Of a DNA stretch of 64,000 bases, positions 34,303 through 43,040 are shown one piece after another. The notes under the pieces were generated by a model. The model had not been told where the DNA came from and did no database searches. It saw only the letters and a list, made by a program, of their open reading frames with translations. The first letter of the stretch is position 1, and each line of letters begins with the position of its first letter. Position numbers and translations under genes: made by a program. Source of the DNA: Aurantiacibacter rhizosphaerae (GTDB lineage: Bacteria > Pseudomonadota > Alphaproteobacteria > Sphingomonadales > Sphingomonadaceae); NCBI RefSeq assembly GCF_009807005.1, contig NZ_WUBR01000003.1, positions 1 to 64,000 on the forward strand. Reading direction: 5' to 3'.

Positions 34303-35118
34303 ATGAATATGATGATCCGCAAAACGGCATTTGCACTGTTTGGCGCCGCAACGCTGGCGCTGTCCCCCGTGGCGGCAATTGCGCAGGACGACCCGGATAT
34401 GGAACAGCTGGCGATGCTGGGCACCATGTTCGAGGTGGAACCGCTGACGCCGGAGCAGGAGGCTCGCCTGCCGATGGCGCGCGGCGTGGTGGAAAAGATC
34501 CTTCCCGAAGGTGCGATGATGGAAGTCATGGGCTCTGCCTTCAACGGCGTGCTTGGCCCGATCCTGGAAATGACGAATGAGGATGAAGGCGCGGCGCTGC
34601 AAGGCGCGCTGGGATATGCGCCGGAAGAGCTGGCAATTGGCGAGGACGCCTCTGCCGAGATCCTGAAAATGATCGATCCCGCCTGGAGGGAGCGTAACCA
34701 GGCGATCAGCACCATGACGCAGACCATGATGAGCGACATGATGACACGGATGGAGCCGATCATGCGGAACGTGATGAGCGAGCTTTACGCCATCCATTTC
34801 ACGCAGGAAGAACTGGTCGACATCGATGGCTTCTTCTCCACGCCAAGCGGCCTCAGCTATGCGCGGCAATCCTATGCCATGGCGGGCGATCCGCGGATCA
34901 TGGCGGCCATGTTCTCCGAACCGGACCTGTTGTTCGGCTCCTTCGCGCAAATGCCCGCCATGATGGAAGAAGCGCTGGCCGATGTGCCCCAGATGCGCAG
35001 CTATGCGGAGCTGAGCGAAACCGATCGCGCGCGCCTGATGAAACTGACGGGCCTTTCTGCAGAGGCGCTGGAAGAAGCCATGCAGGCGGCTGCGGAAACC
35101 AGCGCGATAGGCATGTAG
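34303..35118 (+). CDS. Secreted DUF2059-type protein
   Basis: A 271-aa exported protein with a clear signal peptide (cleavage near AIAQDD, about 29). It is rich in Met and acidic residues. The C-terminal half contains the DUF2059-like pattern ELYAIHFTQEELVDIDGFFSTPSGLSYARQ, followed by a helix-rich Met segment. Several starts are possible (TTG 34294, ATG 34303, 34309, 34312); the first ATG after the previous stop was chosen. Located 5 nt after the phosphohexomutase stop, so probably co-transcribed. Function unknown. Confidence 0.75.
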   Translation: MNMMIRKTAFALFGAATLALSPVAAIAQDDPDMEQLAMLGTMFEVEPLTPEQEARLPMARGVVEKILPEGAMMEVMGSAFNGVLGPILEMTNEDEGAALQGALGYAPEELAIGEDASAEILKMIDPAWRERNQAISTMTQTMMSDMMTRMEPIMRNVMSELYAIHFTQEELVDIDGFFSTPSGLSYARQSYAMAGDPRIMAAMFSEPDLLFGSFAQMPAMMEEALADVPQMRSYAELSETDRARLMKLTGLSAEALEEAMQAAAETSAIGM

Positions 35119-35298
35119 ACAGGGCAGGCATCGCCGCGATGCAACCATCGCCGTGGCTGGCGCGTTACTTCTACGAAGTGACAAGGCACCCGATGCACCA
35201 ACCCCTGGCCAGTGAACCCGCCGCCCGATGTGGCGGTGCCAGACATATCTGCTCCTCAGGACGTGCCGATACGCACGTCTGCGCACGGGCCTGTGCGT

Positions 35299-37758
35299 AT
35301 GACTGAACCCGCAATTCCGCCTGAAATCACCGACTGGTTCGCCAGCCGTGACTGGCGCGTGCGGCGGCACCAGGCGGAAATGCTGGCCGCGTCCGATGCC
35401 GGCAAGCACGCGATGCTGGTGGCCGATACGGGCGCGGGCAAGACGCTGGCGGGTTTCCTGCCGACGCTGGCAGCCTTCTGCCCATCCCGCATCGGGGAAG
35501 GGGAGCGACCGCAAGGATTGCACACCCTCTATATCTCGCCATTGAAGGCACTGGCGCATGATGTGCAGCGCAACCTGTTCACGCCCGTGGAGGAGATGGG
35601 GCTGGACCTGCGCATCGAAACGCGCAGCGGAGATACCCCGTCGGATCGCAAGCGCCGCCAGCGTGTGAAGCCGCCCAACATCCTGCTCACCACGCCGGAA
35701 AGCCTCTCTCTTCTGCTCAGTTTCGAGGATAGCCTCACCCTGTTCGAAGGGCTGAAACGCGTGGTGGTGGACGAGATCCACGCCTTCGCCACCCAGAAGC
35801 GCGGCGATCTGCTGGCGCTGGCGCTGTCCCGCCTGCAAGCCATCGCGCCCGATATGCAACGCGCCGCCCTTTCGGCCACGGTGGCTGATCCCGAAGGCTA
35901 TCGCGGATGGATCGCGCCGTGGGGCGATCTGGATTGCGTGGAACTGGTGCAGGGGGAACAGGGCGCGGAGCCGGAGGTGGAGATCCTGCTGCCCGATGGC
36001 GAACGCGTTCCATGGGGTGGCCATGCTGCCACATGGTCCATCCCTCAGCTTTACGAACGGATCGCGAAGAACAACACCACGCTGGTGTTCACCAACACGC
36101 GCTTTCTGGCCGAGTACATCTTTCAGCATTTGTGGGATGCCAACGAGGAGAACCTGCCAATCGGCATCCATCACGGCTCTCTATCGAAAGAAGCGCGCCG
36201 CAAGGTGGAAGGCGCCATGGCGCGCGGCGAGTTGCGCGCATTGGTGTGTACGGCCAGCCTGGATCTGGGTGTCGACTGGGGCGATATAGACATGGTCGTG
36301 CAGATGGGCGCGCCCAAGGGATCGTCACGGCTGTTGCAGCGCATTGGCCGCGCCAATCACCGGCTGGATCAGCCCAGCCGTGCGCTGCTGGTGCCGGGCA
36401 ATCGCTTTGAATTTCTGGAAGCCACCGCCGCCATGCAGGCCGTGGACGAGGGGCAGCGCGATGGCGAGGATTTCCGCCCCGGCGGGCTGGATGTGCTGGC
36501 GCAGCACGTGATGGCCTGTGCCTGCGCCGCGCCGTTTCGGGAGGATGAGCTGCTATCCGAAATCCGCTCCTGCTGGCCCTATGCCATGATCGATGCAGAG
36601 CAGTTCTCCCGCGTTCTGGAATTCGTGGCCACGGGTGGATACGCGCTGAAGGCCTACGACAAGTTCAAGCGGATCACGCGCGACGCGCAAGGCGTGTGGC
36701 GGCTCACCCACCCCGAACAGGCGCAGCGCCACCGCATGAATGCAGGGATCATCATCGATTCAGAGATGCTGGACGTGCGTTTCCGCAACGGCCGATCACT
36801 GGGGAAGGTGGAGGAGCGCTTCGCCGCATCGCTGCGCCCCGGTGACACCTTCCAGTTCAGCGGCGTGAACCTTGAGGTGGAGCAGATCAAGGACATGGAG
36901 CTGACGGTGCGCGCCAGTTCCAAGGCTGCGATGATCCCCAGCTATGGCGGCCTGCGCCTGCCGCTCACCACCCATCTGGCGGACCGCGTGCGCGCCCTGC
37001 TGGTGGACCGCGCGGGCTGGTCTCGCTTTCCCGATGATGTGCGCGAATGGCTGGAGGTGCAGGACTGGCGCAGTCACCTGCCGGGGCCGGACAATCTGCT
37101 GGTGGAAAGCTTCCCCCACGCGAAACGCCACTACACCGTCTATTACACCTTCGTAGGCTGGAATGCGAACCAGTCGCTGGGCATGCTGATCACCAAGCGG
37201 ATGGAGGATCTGGGCCTGATGCCCGGTGGCTTCGTTGCCAATGATTACTCGCTGGCCGTCTGGGGGCTGAAGCCGGTGGAAGACCCACGCCCATTGCTAT
37301 CGCCCGATATCCTGACGGAGGAATTCATCGACTGGGTGCAGGAATCGCACCTTCTGCGCCGCGCCTTTCGTGAAGTGGCAGTGATCGGCGGGCTGGTGGA
37401 GCGGCAGCATCCGGGCAAGCGCAAGACCGGGCGGCAGGTCACCTTCAGCACGGACCTGATCTATGACGTACTGCGCAAGTATGAGCCGGACCACGTGCTG
37501 ATCGAGGCGGCATGGGCCGATGCCCGCACGCGCATGACGGATATTGGCCGGCTGGGCGATTTGCTCGATAGCGCGGCGGAGCGGCTGGACCACGTCACGC
37601 TGGATCGCGTCAGCCCGTTGGCGGTGCCGGTGATGGTGATGATCGGCCGTGAGGCAGTTCCGCAAGGCGCGCAGGATGACGAGCTGTTGCTGGAGGCGGA
37701 GACGCTGGCAGGCGCGGCGATGAGGGTGGACGGCCTGCCGGAAGATTTGAGCGACTAA
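35299..37758 (+). CDS. Lhr-like DEXH-box helicase (ligase-associated DNA damage response type)
   Basis: An 819-aa superfamily 2 helicase. Q-like start RRHQAEML, Walker A DTGAGKT (43-49), DEIH box (158-161), SAT-type LSATVADP, and motif VI QRIGRANHR; then an Lhr-type winged-helix and C-terminal region with GMLITKRMEDLGLMPGGF. This matches helicases usually found with an ATP-dependent DNA ligase and exonuclease in a repair cassette, but those partners are absent here. The frame extends to 35212 via a GTG start; homology begins at the ATG chosen. Its 3' end is 4 nt from the convergent PhyH gene. Confidence 0.87.
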   Translation: MTEPAIPPEITDWFASRDWRVRRHQAEMLAASDAGKHAMLVADTGAGKTLAGFLPTLAAFCPSRIGEGERPQGLHTLYISPLKALAHDVQRNLFTPVEEMGLDLRIETRSGDTPSDRKRRQRVKPPNILLTTPESLSLLLSFEDSLTLFEGLKRVVVDEIHAFATQKRGDLLALALSRLQAIAPDMQRAALSATVADPEGYRGWIAPWGDLDCVELVQGEQGAEPEVEILLPDGERVPWGGHAATWSIPQLYERIAKNNTTLVFTNTRFLAEYIFQHLWDANEENLPIGIHHGSLSKEARRKVEGAMARGELRALVCTASLDLGVDWGDIDMVVQMGAPKGSSRLLQRIGRANHRLDQPSRALLVPGNRFEFLEATAAMQAVDEGQRDGEDFRPGGLDVLAQHVMACACAAPFREDELLSEIRSCWPYAMIDAEQFSRVLEFVATGGYALKAYDKFKRITRDAQGVWRLTHPEQAQRHRMNAGIIIDSEMLDVRFRNGRSLGKVEERFAASLRPGDTFQFSGVNLEVEQIKDMELTVRASSKAAMIPSYGGLRLPLTTHLADRVRALLVDRAGWSRFPDDVREWLEVQDWRSHLPGPDNLLVESFPHAKRHYTVYYTFVGWNANQSLGMLITKRMEDLGLMPGGFVANDYSLAVWGLKPVEDPRPLLSPDILTEEFIDWVQESHLLRRAFREVAVIGGLVERQHPGKRKTGRQVTFSTDLIYDVLRKYEPDHVLIEAAWADARTRMTDIGRLGDLLDSAAERLDHVTLDRVSPLAVPVMVMIGREAVPQGAQDDELLLEAETLAGAAMRVDGLPEDLSD

Positions 37759-37762
37759 TTGT

Positions 37763-38473
37763 CTAAACGGCCAGCCATTGGAGCGGGCTCGGCAGTTCTT
37801 CGGCGCAATAATCTATTTGCAACACCCGGCGAGTGCGCGGCTTGATGCTTGCGGCAGAGGCGTGGAGGATTGGCGTCGAATAGGCCCAGACATCGCCTGC
37901 TTGGGCAATGCATCTCCGGATGGTGGACATGCCGACGACTTTGGCGATTTCAGGTTCTGGAATGAGACCCAATAGATGCGAACCTGCTGCGATATCGAGC
38001 GGGCCGTTGTCGAGGTTCACCTGATCCAGATGGATGCGTAAGGTTGCCATGCCCGCCAGCAGACCGAACGGAGGCTCCACGTGATGTATGCCCTGTTTGA
38101 TTGTCCAGGTACTGAAGCCCGGCAATCGTATCGGTTTGCGCACTGCAATGGTTCTATCCTGATGCCAGGCCAGCGACCAATTGTGTTTCGCAGTCTTGTC
38201 GAATAGCACGGCGCGCACAGCCCGGGCCGGCCCGATCAGGTTTTGCGCAATGTTGTTGCAAACGCCCTGAGAGATTATCGGTGCAAGCTGGCGCAGGTCT
38301 GCCAATCGATGGCCCGCAGCATCGCCCGACCAAGGCGCAACGATTGCCTCGATTGCCGCAACGTTGCCAGCCAGGGCGCCGGGAAAATGTGCGGCCCCGA
38401 TCGTCTTGAACTTGTTTAGCTGATCGTCATCCACGCGGACATGATGGGACTTTGCCGTTCGCGATGCAAACAC
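37763..38473 (-). CDS. Phytanoyl-CoA dioxygenase (PhyH) family protein
   Basis: A 236-aa member of the non-heme Fe(II)/2-oxoglutarate oxygenases. The facial triad is His104 and Asp106 in WHQDRT and His204 in ILHAS, with Arg216 in RRVLQIDY as the 2-oxoglutarate anchor. The substrate is unknown; bacterial relatives act on varied small molecules. The start is GTG; another GTG at codon 14 is possible. It lies 21 nt after an ExbD gene, in a unit with its own promoter, an odd pairing. Codon use is less CTG-biased than neighbours, hinting at acquisition. Confidence 0.82.
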   Translation of the reverse strand: MFASRTAKSHHVRVDDDQLNKFKTIGAAHFPGALAGNVAAIEAIVAPWSGDAAGHRLADLRQLAPIISQGVCNNIAQNLIGPARAVRAVLFDKTAKHNWSLAWHQDRTIAVRKPIRLPGFSTWTIKQGIHHVEPPFGLLAGMATLRIHLDQVNLDNGPLDIAAGSHLLGLIPEPEIAKVVGMSTIRRCIAQAGDVWAYSTPILHASAASIKPRTRRVLQIDYCAEELPSPLQWLAV

Positions 38474-38494
38474 AGCTCTTAATGGTAACGATCG

Positions 38495-38938
38495 TCAGTC
38501 CGCATCGAACTCGCGATATCGCTCATTCCCGACAAATGCGAACTTGTCGAGCTTTGCATCAGCCACCGCGTTGATGACCTTCACGCTATCGTTGTAGCTG
38601 GCATTCGCTTCGGGTTCGAACCGGATCACCGGCATTTCGGACTGCGTCCTTGCGCTGGCAAGGCGGGTCTCCAGTTGGCTTTGCGATACCGTTTCACCAT
38701 TCCACAGCACGCCGCCGTTTTGCTGCACGACCAGCGCCACGCTTTCATAGTCGCTGGCGATCCCCTTTGGCGGGCCCGGCAGGTCCACGTCCAGCCGATG
38801 TGCGGCGATGGGGATGGAGAGGATGAGCATGACGAGCAGGACAAGCAGCACATCGATGAGCGGCGTGATATTGAGCGCGCTCATCGGCTGCGGCGTTGTG
38901 TTGAAGCTGCGATCAAGCATGCGAGAACGTATGGCCAT
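38495..38938 (-). CDS. exbD: ExbD-family biopolymer transport protein (third copy)
   Basis: A 147-aa ExbD: one transmembrane helix (about 28-46) with the key Asp in NITPLIDVLLVLLVML, then a periplasmic domain ending in FVGNERYREFDAD. ExbD works with ExbB to feed proton-motive force to TonB. AAGGAAGG precedes the ATG; an ATG seven codons upstream is less likely. It is separated from the other ExbD genes by a terminator and has its own promoter, and is followed by the PhyH oxygenase gene. Confidence 0.9.
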   Translation of the reverse strand: MAIRSRMLDRSFNTTPQPMSALNITPLIDVLLVLLVMLILSIPIAAHRLDVDLPGPPKGIASDYESVALVVQQNGGVLWNGETVSQSQLETRLASARTQSEMPVIRFEPEANASYNDSVKVINAVADAKLDKFAFVGNERYREFDAD

Positions 38939-38962
38939 GATACCTTCCTTATGTGTCACAAC

Positions 38963-38991
38963 ATAACATCACACATTACCGAAGGTGTCAA
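38963..38991 (-). promoter_or_regulatory. Sigma-70-type promoter of the exbD-phyH unit, overlapped by an inverted repeat
   Basis: On the minus strand TTGACA (38991-38986) and TGTTAT (38968-38963) are separated by exactly 17 nt. The -10 box sits inside an imperfect palindrome, ATGTGT-N14-ACACAT (about 38951-38976), a plausible operator. The start codon is 24 nt beyond the -10 box, allowing a short leader with the AAGGAAGG site. Confidence 0.6.
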
Positions 38992-39024
38992 ATTGCGGGG
39001 GGTGAGGCGCGGATGACAGGCACG

Positions 39025-39050
39025 AAAAAGGGGCGGATCGCTCCGCCCCT
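39025..39050 (-). terminator. Rho-independent terminator after the second ExbD gene
   Basis: On the minus strand GGGGCGGA pairs with TCCGCCCC (39049-39042 with 39037-39030) around a 4-nt loop, followed by five T (39029-39025). It should end the tonB-exbB-exbD-exbD transcript and isolate the downstream exbD-phyH unit. Confidence 0.85.
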
Positions 39051-39076
39051 GATTTCTTCAGCTTATGCCAGAGGGA

Positions 39077-39514
39077 CTATTCGCCCTTGGAGAAGCTGCG
39101 ATATTTCTCGTTTCCAACGAAGCCGAACTTCGTGACACCGCTTGCCTTGATGATGTTGAGCACCTTGGCAGACAGATCGTAGCTGGCATTTGCTTCCGGC
39201 TCGAACTGCAGTTCGGGTTCCACCGCGAAGCCCAGTGACTCCTGCAGATTGCCAACCAGTTCACCCTGGCTGATCGGATCTGAATTCCAGAGAATCTGGC
39301 CGTCCGGGGTCAACACGATCTTGTTCTTTACCGGGTCGACATCCGGGGTGTTAGGATTGTTCGTGGGCGAAGGAAGATCGATATTGATCGCATGTGTCGC
39401 GACCGGGATCGTGATGATGAACATGATGAGGAGCACGAGCAGGACGTCGATCAACGGCGTCATGTTCATGTCCATCATCGGTTCGCCGTCGTCGCCGCCA
39501 CCTGACATTGCCAT
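39077..39514 (-). CDS. exbD: ExbD-family biopolymer transport protein (second copy)
   Basis: A 145-aa ExbD with the transmembrane segment MTPLIDVLLVLLIMFIITIPV (about 17-38) containing the essential Asp, and the C-terminal FVGNEKYRSF that closely matches the third copy, so these two are the nearest paralogs. A strong AAGGAG site precedes the ATG. It is 35 nt downstream of the first ExbD gene and is the last gene before the terminator at 39025. Confidence 0.93.
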   Translation of the reverse strand: MAMSGGGDDGEPMMDMNMTPLIDVLLVLLIMFIITIPVATHAINIDLPSPTNNPNTPDVDPVKNKIVLTPDGQILWNSDPISQGELVGNLQESLGFAVEPELQFEPEANASYDLSAKVLNIIKASGVTKFGFVGNEKYRSFSKGE

Positions 39515-39549
39515 GGGTTTTTACTCCTTGAAACTCTCTACCGCGCCGA

Positions 39550-40089
39550 TCAACCGTTGGGGTCGACGGGGTTGGAAATAAATCCGATGGTCGGATAACC
39601 GGCCGCCTGGACGTTGAAAATCGTACCGGCAACACAGCGCCACGGCGCATCCTGGTCACCACGGATATGCACCTGCGGGATCAGGTCCGGATCAGCCATG
39701 ATGGCATCGGCCCCGCCGGCACGCTGCACGATCGCATCGAGACGTTCGAAGGCGCGGTCGTAAAGTTCGCCGGAATCCACAAGCGTGGTGTTGTTCAGGA
39801 AGATCCGGCACTCTCCGTCGCGGCTCGCACCGGTGTACGCGGTGTTCAGCGTGCTGGGCGTGCGGCCTTCGGGGTCGGTGGTGGTCACCGTGATCAGCAG
39901 GTTCTCGACCTTGTCGTCGGACTCGATCGATTCGAAAATCGGGATTTCGAGTTCTTCGACGGTCTGGATGGCAACGGGAACCGCGATCAGGAAGATGATC
40001 AGCAGCACCAGCATGACATCCACCAGCGGCGTGGTGTTGATGTCTGACATCGGCGTTTCGCCGGCGCCATCTCCCATCGCTATGGCCAT
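39550..40089 (-). CDS. exbD: ExbD-family biopolymer transport protein (first copy)
   Basis: A 179-aa ExbD, longer than the other two. The membrane helix carries TTPLVDVMLVLLIIFLIAVPV (about 20-40) with the conserved Asp. The periplasmic domain is distinct, with an insertion containing RIFLNNTTLVDSGELYDRAFERLDAIV and two Cys residues (near 94 and about 157) that could form a disulfide. It follows exbB by 85 nt. Its divergence from the other ExbDs suggests a different role in the motor complex. Confidence 0.92.
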   Translation of the reverse strand: MAIAMGDGAGETPMSDINTTPLVDVMLVLLIIFLIAVPVAIQTVEELEIPIFESIESDDKVENLLITVTTTDPEGRTPSTLNTAYTGASRDGECRIFLNNTTLVDSGELYDRAFERLDAIVQRAGGADAIMADPDLIPQVHIRGDQDAPWRCVAGTIFNVQAAGYPTIGFISNPVDPNG

Positions 40090-40174
40090 GTCTCTTGTCC
40101 TATCTCAGGTTACGTAATCTGGTGGCGGGCGCCTGCATGCGAAAGCGCCCGCCAATTCGGTTTAAGCCGGTGGC

Positions 40175-40993
40175 TTACTTCCTCGGTGCGTTCGGTGCAG
40201 TCGAGGTAGTGGTCGCACCCATCTTGGTGGTTGCGGGCTTTGCAGCCGTAGCTGGCTTGGCGGTCGCCGTGGTGGGCTTGGCCTGAACCATGGCAGGCTT
40301 CACGGCACCGTTCGAGGTGATGTTGGCCTGCAGATCGGTGGAGAAGCCGGAAAGCATCGCTGCGATCTTGCGGTTGCGGCTCATCAGGTAGTTGTAGGCG
40401 AACACAGCCGGCACAGCCACGATCAGGCCGATGGCGGTCATGATCAGTGCTTCACCAACCGGACCTGCAACCTTGTCGATCGAGGCAGAGCCCGAAATAC
40501 CGATGTTGATCAGGGCGCGGTAAATACCGATCACGGTACCGAGCAGACCGACGAAGGGAGCGGTTGCACCCACCGTGGCGAGGAACGGCAGGCCGCCGTT
40601 GAGGCGTGCCATGATCGAGCTTTCCGAACGCTGCAGCGTACCGTGCAGCCAATCGTGCGATTCCAGGCTGTCATCCATCTTGGACGATTCGTCGCCGGCA
40701 CGGATGCCGTCGTCAACCAGCTGGCGCCAGGCGCTGTTCTTGTCGAACTTGGAAGCGCCTTCCTTCAGCGAACCGGCACGCCAGAAATTGGCACGGTTCG
40801 AACGGTATTCCTTCATCACCTTGTTCTGTTCGAAAATCTTCGTGAACAGGATGTAGAAGGAGCCAACCGACATGATGATCATGATGGCAAGGATGGTCCA
40901 GGCGACGGGGCCGCCTTCTTCCATAGCTTTGATGAAGCCGAATTCGTTGACGGGGGCTTCGCCACCCGTGGCTGCTAGAATTTCGATAAGCAT
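40175..40993 (-). CDS. exbB: ExbB/TolQ/MotA-family proton channel protein
   Basis: A 272-aa ExbB with three transmembrane helices (about 29-51, 138-160, 185-206) and the MotA/TolQ/ExbB core LPFLATVGATAPFVGLLGTVIGIYRALINIG and GEALIMTAIGLIVAVPAVFAYN. The C-terminal 45 residues are a low-complexity Ala/Thr/Lys/Pro tail in the cytoplasm, also common in related genera. With ExbD it forms the proton channel powering TonB. It lies 36 nt after tonB. Confidence 0.95.
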   Translation of the reverse strand: MLIEILAATGGEAPVNEFGFIKAMEEGGPVAWTILAIMIIMSVGSFYILFTKIFEQNKVMKEYRSNRANFWRAGSLKEGASKFDKNSAWRQLVDDGIRAGDESSKMDDSLESHDWLHGTLQRSESSIMARLNGGLPFLATVGATAPFVGLLGTVIGIYRALINIGISGSASIDKVAGPVGEALIMTAIGLIVAVPAVFAYNYLMSRNRKIAAMLSGFSTDLQANITSNGAVKPAMVQAKPTTATAKPATAAKPATTKMGATTTSTAPNAPRK

Positions 40994-41029
40994 GCGATTA
41001 AGTCCTCTTCCTAGAGAAAATCTGTTCGA

Positions 41030-41704
41030 TCAGTTGATCTGGTAAACGATGTTGGTCGACCAGCTGCCCGAAGTCGGGTTGCCAGCGTCGTCCAAAGCAG
41101 GGTTGAACCGGGCGTAGCGCGTCACGTCGTCACAGGCCGCCTGATCCAGGGTCGGATCTGCAGCACGGGTAACCCGGCAGGACGATACGCGTCCGTCGGC
41201 TCCCACTGTAACAGCAACACCCACCGTACCCTCGATCTCACGACGCAGAGCGCGCGAAGGGTAGTTCTCGATGATGCGACGGGTCCAGCGTGCCTGGCCA
41301 TCCGGCGTTGCCGGCCGTGCCTTCGAAGGTGGCGGCGGCGCTGGTGGCGGTGCCGGAGGTGCAGCCGGTGCCGGCGGCGGAATCCGCAGTGCCGGGGGTG
41401 CCGGTGGCGGGATGTTCGCCTGCGTCCGGATTGGCGGTGGTGCGACGCTCACATTAATAGGTGGCGGAGGTGCAACCGGCGGTGGCGGTGCAACTTCCTG
41501 TTCCGGCGGCGGGGGCGGGGGTTCCTCCTCCGGCTCCGGTTCCGGCTCCTCAATATCCACGGTGGTGACCCGCTCTGCAATCTCCTTCACCGCCGAAATG
41601 GCGAGTCCGGAAATAAGCAGGTAGCCCACGGCCACGTGGATGAGGGCAACGATGACAATCGAGATTACTCGACTGCCGCTCATCTCTTGGTCAGCGTAAG
41701 CCAT
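41030..41704 (-). CDS. tonB: Energy transducer TonB
   Basis: A 224-aa TonB: cytoplasmic start, one membrane anchor (about 13-36; VALIHVAVGYLLISGLAI), a Glu/Pro then Pro-rich periplasmic spacer (about 50-130), and a C-terminal TonB domain (about 138-224) with YPSRALRREIEGTVGVAVTVGADGRVSSCRV and a Cys pair typical of sphingomonads. It energises TonB-dependent receptors. First gene of the tonB-exbB-exbD-exbD operon. None of the receptors is in this window. Confidence 0.95.
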   Translation of the reverse strand: MAYADQEMSGSRVISIVIVALIHVAVGYLLISGLAISAVKEIAERVTTVDIEEPEPEPEEEPPPPPPEQEVAPPPPVAPPPPINVSVAPPPIRTQANIPPPAPPALRIPPPAPAAPPAPPPAPPPPSKARPATPDGQARWTRRIIENYPSRALRREIEGTVGVAVTVGADGRVSSCRVTRAADPTLDQAACDDVTRYARFNPALDDAGNPTSGSWSTNIVYQIN

Positions 41705-42049
41705 CCAGTCCCTTCACTCCAGTTTAACGTCCAGCCAGACCGAAATCCGGCTCTCCAAGGGTAGTCCAAACATAGTCCGGACAACCCAGCTTGAAAATCT
41801 TGCCTACCGTTTTGATACCTTGTGACACCGACCCGGCACAACAGTTAATGTGCCAAAAACGCCACAGCGGGAATTTTTTGTTTTCTCCCGGACAGACTTG
41901 GGCGGCTCTTAACGAGCCTGAAGGGTTCGGGCAAACCCTTTGTTGATTAAGTCATGATTCAGGACACAGGCCTGACTTGCCGATTAAACCGGACCCCAAG
42001 GGCAGGATTACGCATTGTCCTATGGACACCAACGCGCAGAAGGATTGCC
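41705..42049. other. Divergent promoter region between tonB and a lipoprotein gene
   Basis: No gene is seen in these 345 nt. The region is AT-richer than its surroundings and must contain the promoters for tonB (minus) and the lipoprotein gene (plus). A direct TAGTCC repeat (about 41764 and 41776) and an A/T-rich block AATTTTTTGTTTTCTC (about 41872-41887) stand out. I found no convincing Fur-type or CtrA-type site by eye. Confidence 0.5.
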
Positions 42050-42940
42050 ATGTCGACCCGCTCTTTTTCACGTAAAGCTTCACGTATTACGCGCGCCGCA
42101 CTTGGCGCCACACTGGCTTTTACCGTCACGGCCTGCGTCAGCTCCGGCACTGCCATGTCGCAGAATGTGCCCATGACGGAATTGCCCGATGCACAGGCGC
42201 CTACCTATGCCGATCTGGTGACCATGGCGATGGAGGCGGACACCGTCGCCATCGTTGCGGTGGAGGAGCAGATTGCCTTCCCGCAAGAGCGCGCGCCGGA
42301 TGTGCCGCCATCGGAAATTCGCCTTTATATAGAGTCGCTTACGCAAAGCCTGCTGGCCGGTCCGCAGGCGGTTGGCGCGCAGCTGGCCTATGTGGTGGAT
42401 CAGCGCCGCGATGCAGATGGCAAGGCGCCCGATCTGGAGGGGCGGCAGTTCCTGGTGTTCGGAGATCTGTCCCAAACCCAGCCGGGTGCGCTGCAGCTTT
42501 TGTCATCCGATTCGATGCTGCCCGCCGGCCCGCAGATCGAGGCCCGCGTGCGCCGGGTGCTGACCCAGCTTGCCGCGGCCGATGCGCCACCGATGATCAC
42601 CGGCCTGCGCGATGTAATCTCCGTTCCCGGTAATCTGGTGGGCGAATCGGAAACGCAGATGTTCGTTGAAACCAGCACCGGCCAGCCGGTGTCGCTCACG
42701 GTGATTCGCCGCCCCGGCATGGCACCGCAATGGGGCGTGTCACTGGGGGAGCTGGTGGACGCCGCGGCTGAGGCGCCAGAGCGTGATACCCTCGTCTGGT
42801 ATCGCCTGGCGTGCTCTCTTCCACGCGAATTGCCCGCCGACGCGTTTTTGCAGAGCGACCGCACTTCGCAGGATCAGGCGCGGGCGGATTACGCCTATAT
42901 CCTGTCCGAGCTGGGCAACTGCGAGCGGCGCTTCACCTGA
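42050..42940 (+). CDS. Hypothetical lipoprotein
   Basis: A 296-aa predicted lipoprotein with a basic N-region and lipobox VTAC (Cys29). The mature part holds an all-purpose alpha/beta pattern with YADLVTMAMEADTVAIVAVEEQ near the start and a C-terminal YRLACSLPRELPADAF segment; two later Cys residues could pair. I do not recognise a family. AGAAGGA precedes the ATG, favouring it over the longer frame from 41954. It lies 100 nt upstream of hom on the same strand. Confidence 0.7.
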   Translation: MSTRSFSRKASRITRAALGATLAFTVTACVSSGTAMSQNVPMTELPDAQAPTYADLVTMAMEADTVAIVAVEEQIAFPQERAPDVPPSEIRLYIESLTQSLLAGPQAVGAQLAYVVDQRRDADGKAPDLEGRQFLVFGDLSQTQPGALQLLSSDSMLPAGPQIEARVRRVLTQLAAADAPPMITGLRDVISVPGNLVGESETQMFVETSTGQPVSLTVIRRPGMAPQWGVSLGELVDAAAEAPERDTLVWYRLACSLPRELPADAFLQSDRTSQDQARADYAYILSELGNCERRFT

Positions 42941-43040
42941 ATTCACGATAAATCGATGCAACACTGCTCTGGCCAAGCGGCGCGGGCTTGCCTAACGCCT
43001 GCGCCGCACAAAACACGTCACAGGACAGGCAGGAATTTCG

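Noticed and set aside
34021-36174. A 717-codon minus-strand frame spanning three plus-strand genes
   Set aside because: It crosses gene boundaries of the phosphohexomutase, DUF2059 protein and helicase and has no domain pattern.
42941-43040. Possible SAM- or amino-acid-sensing leader before hom
   Set aside because: No conserved riboswitch core or attenuator hairpin with U-tract could be recognised in the 100-nt gap.
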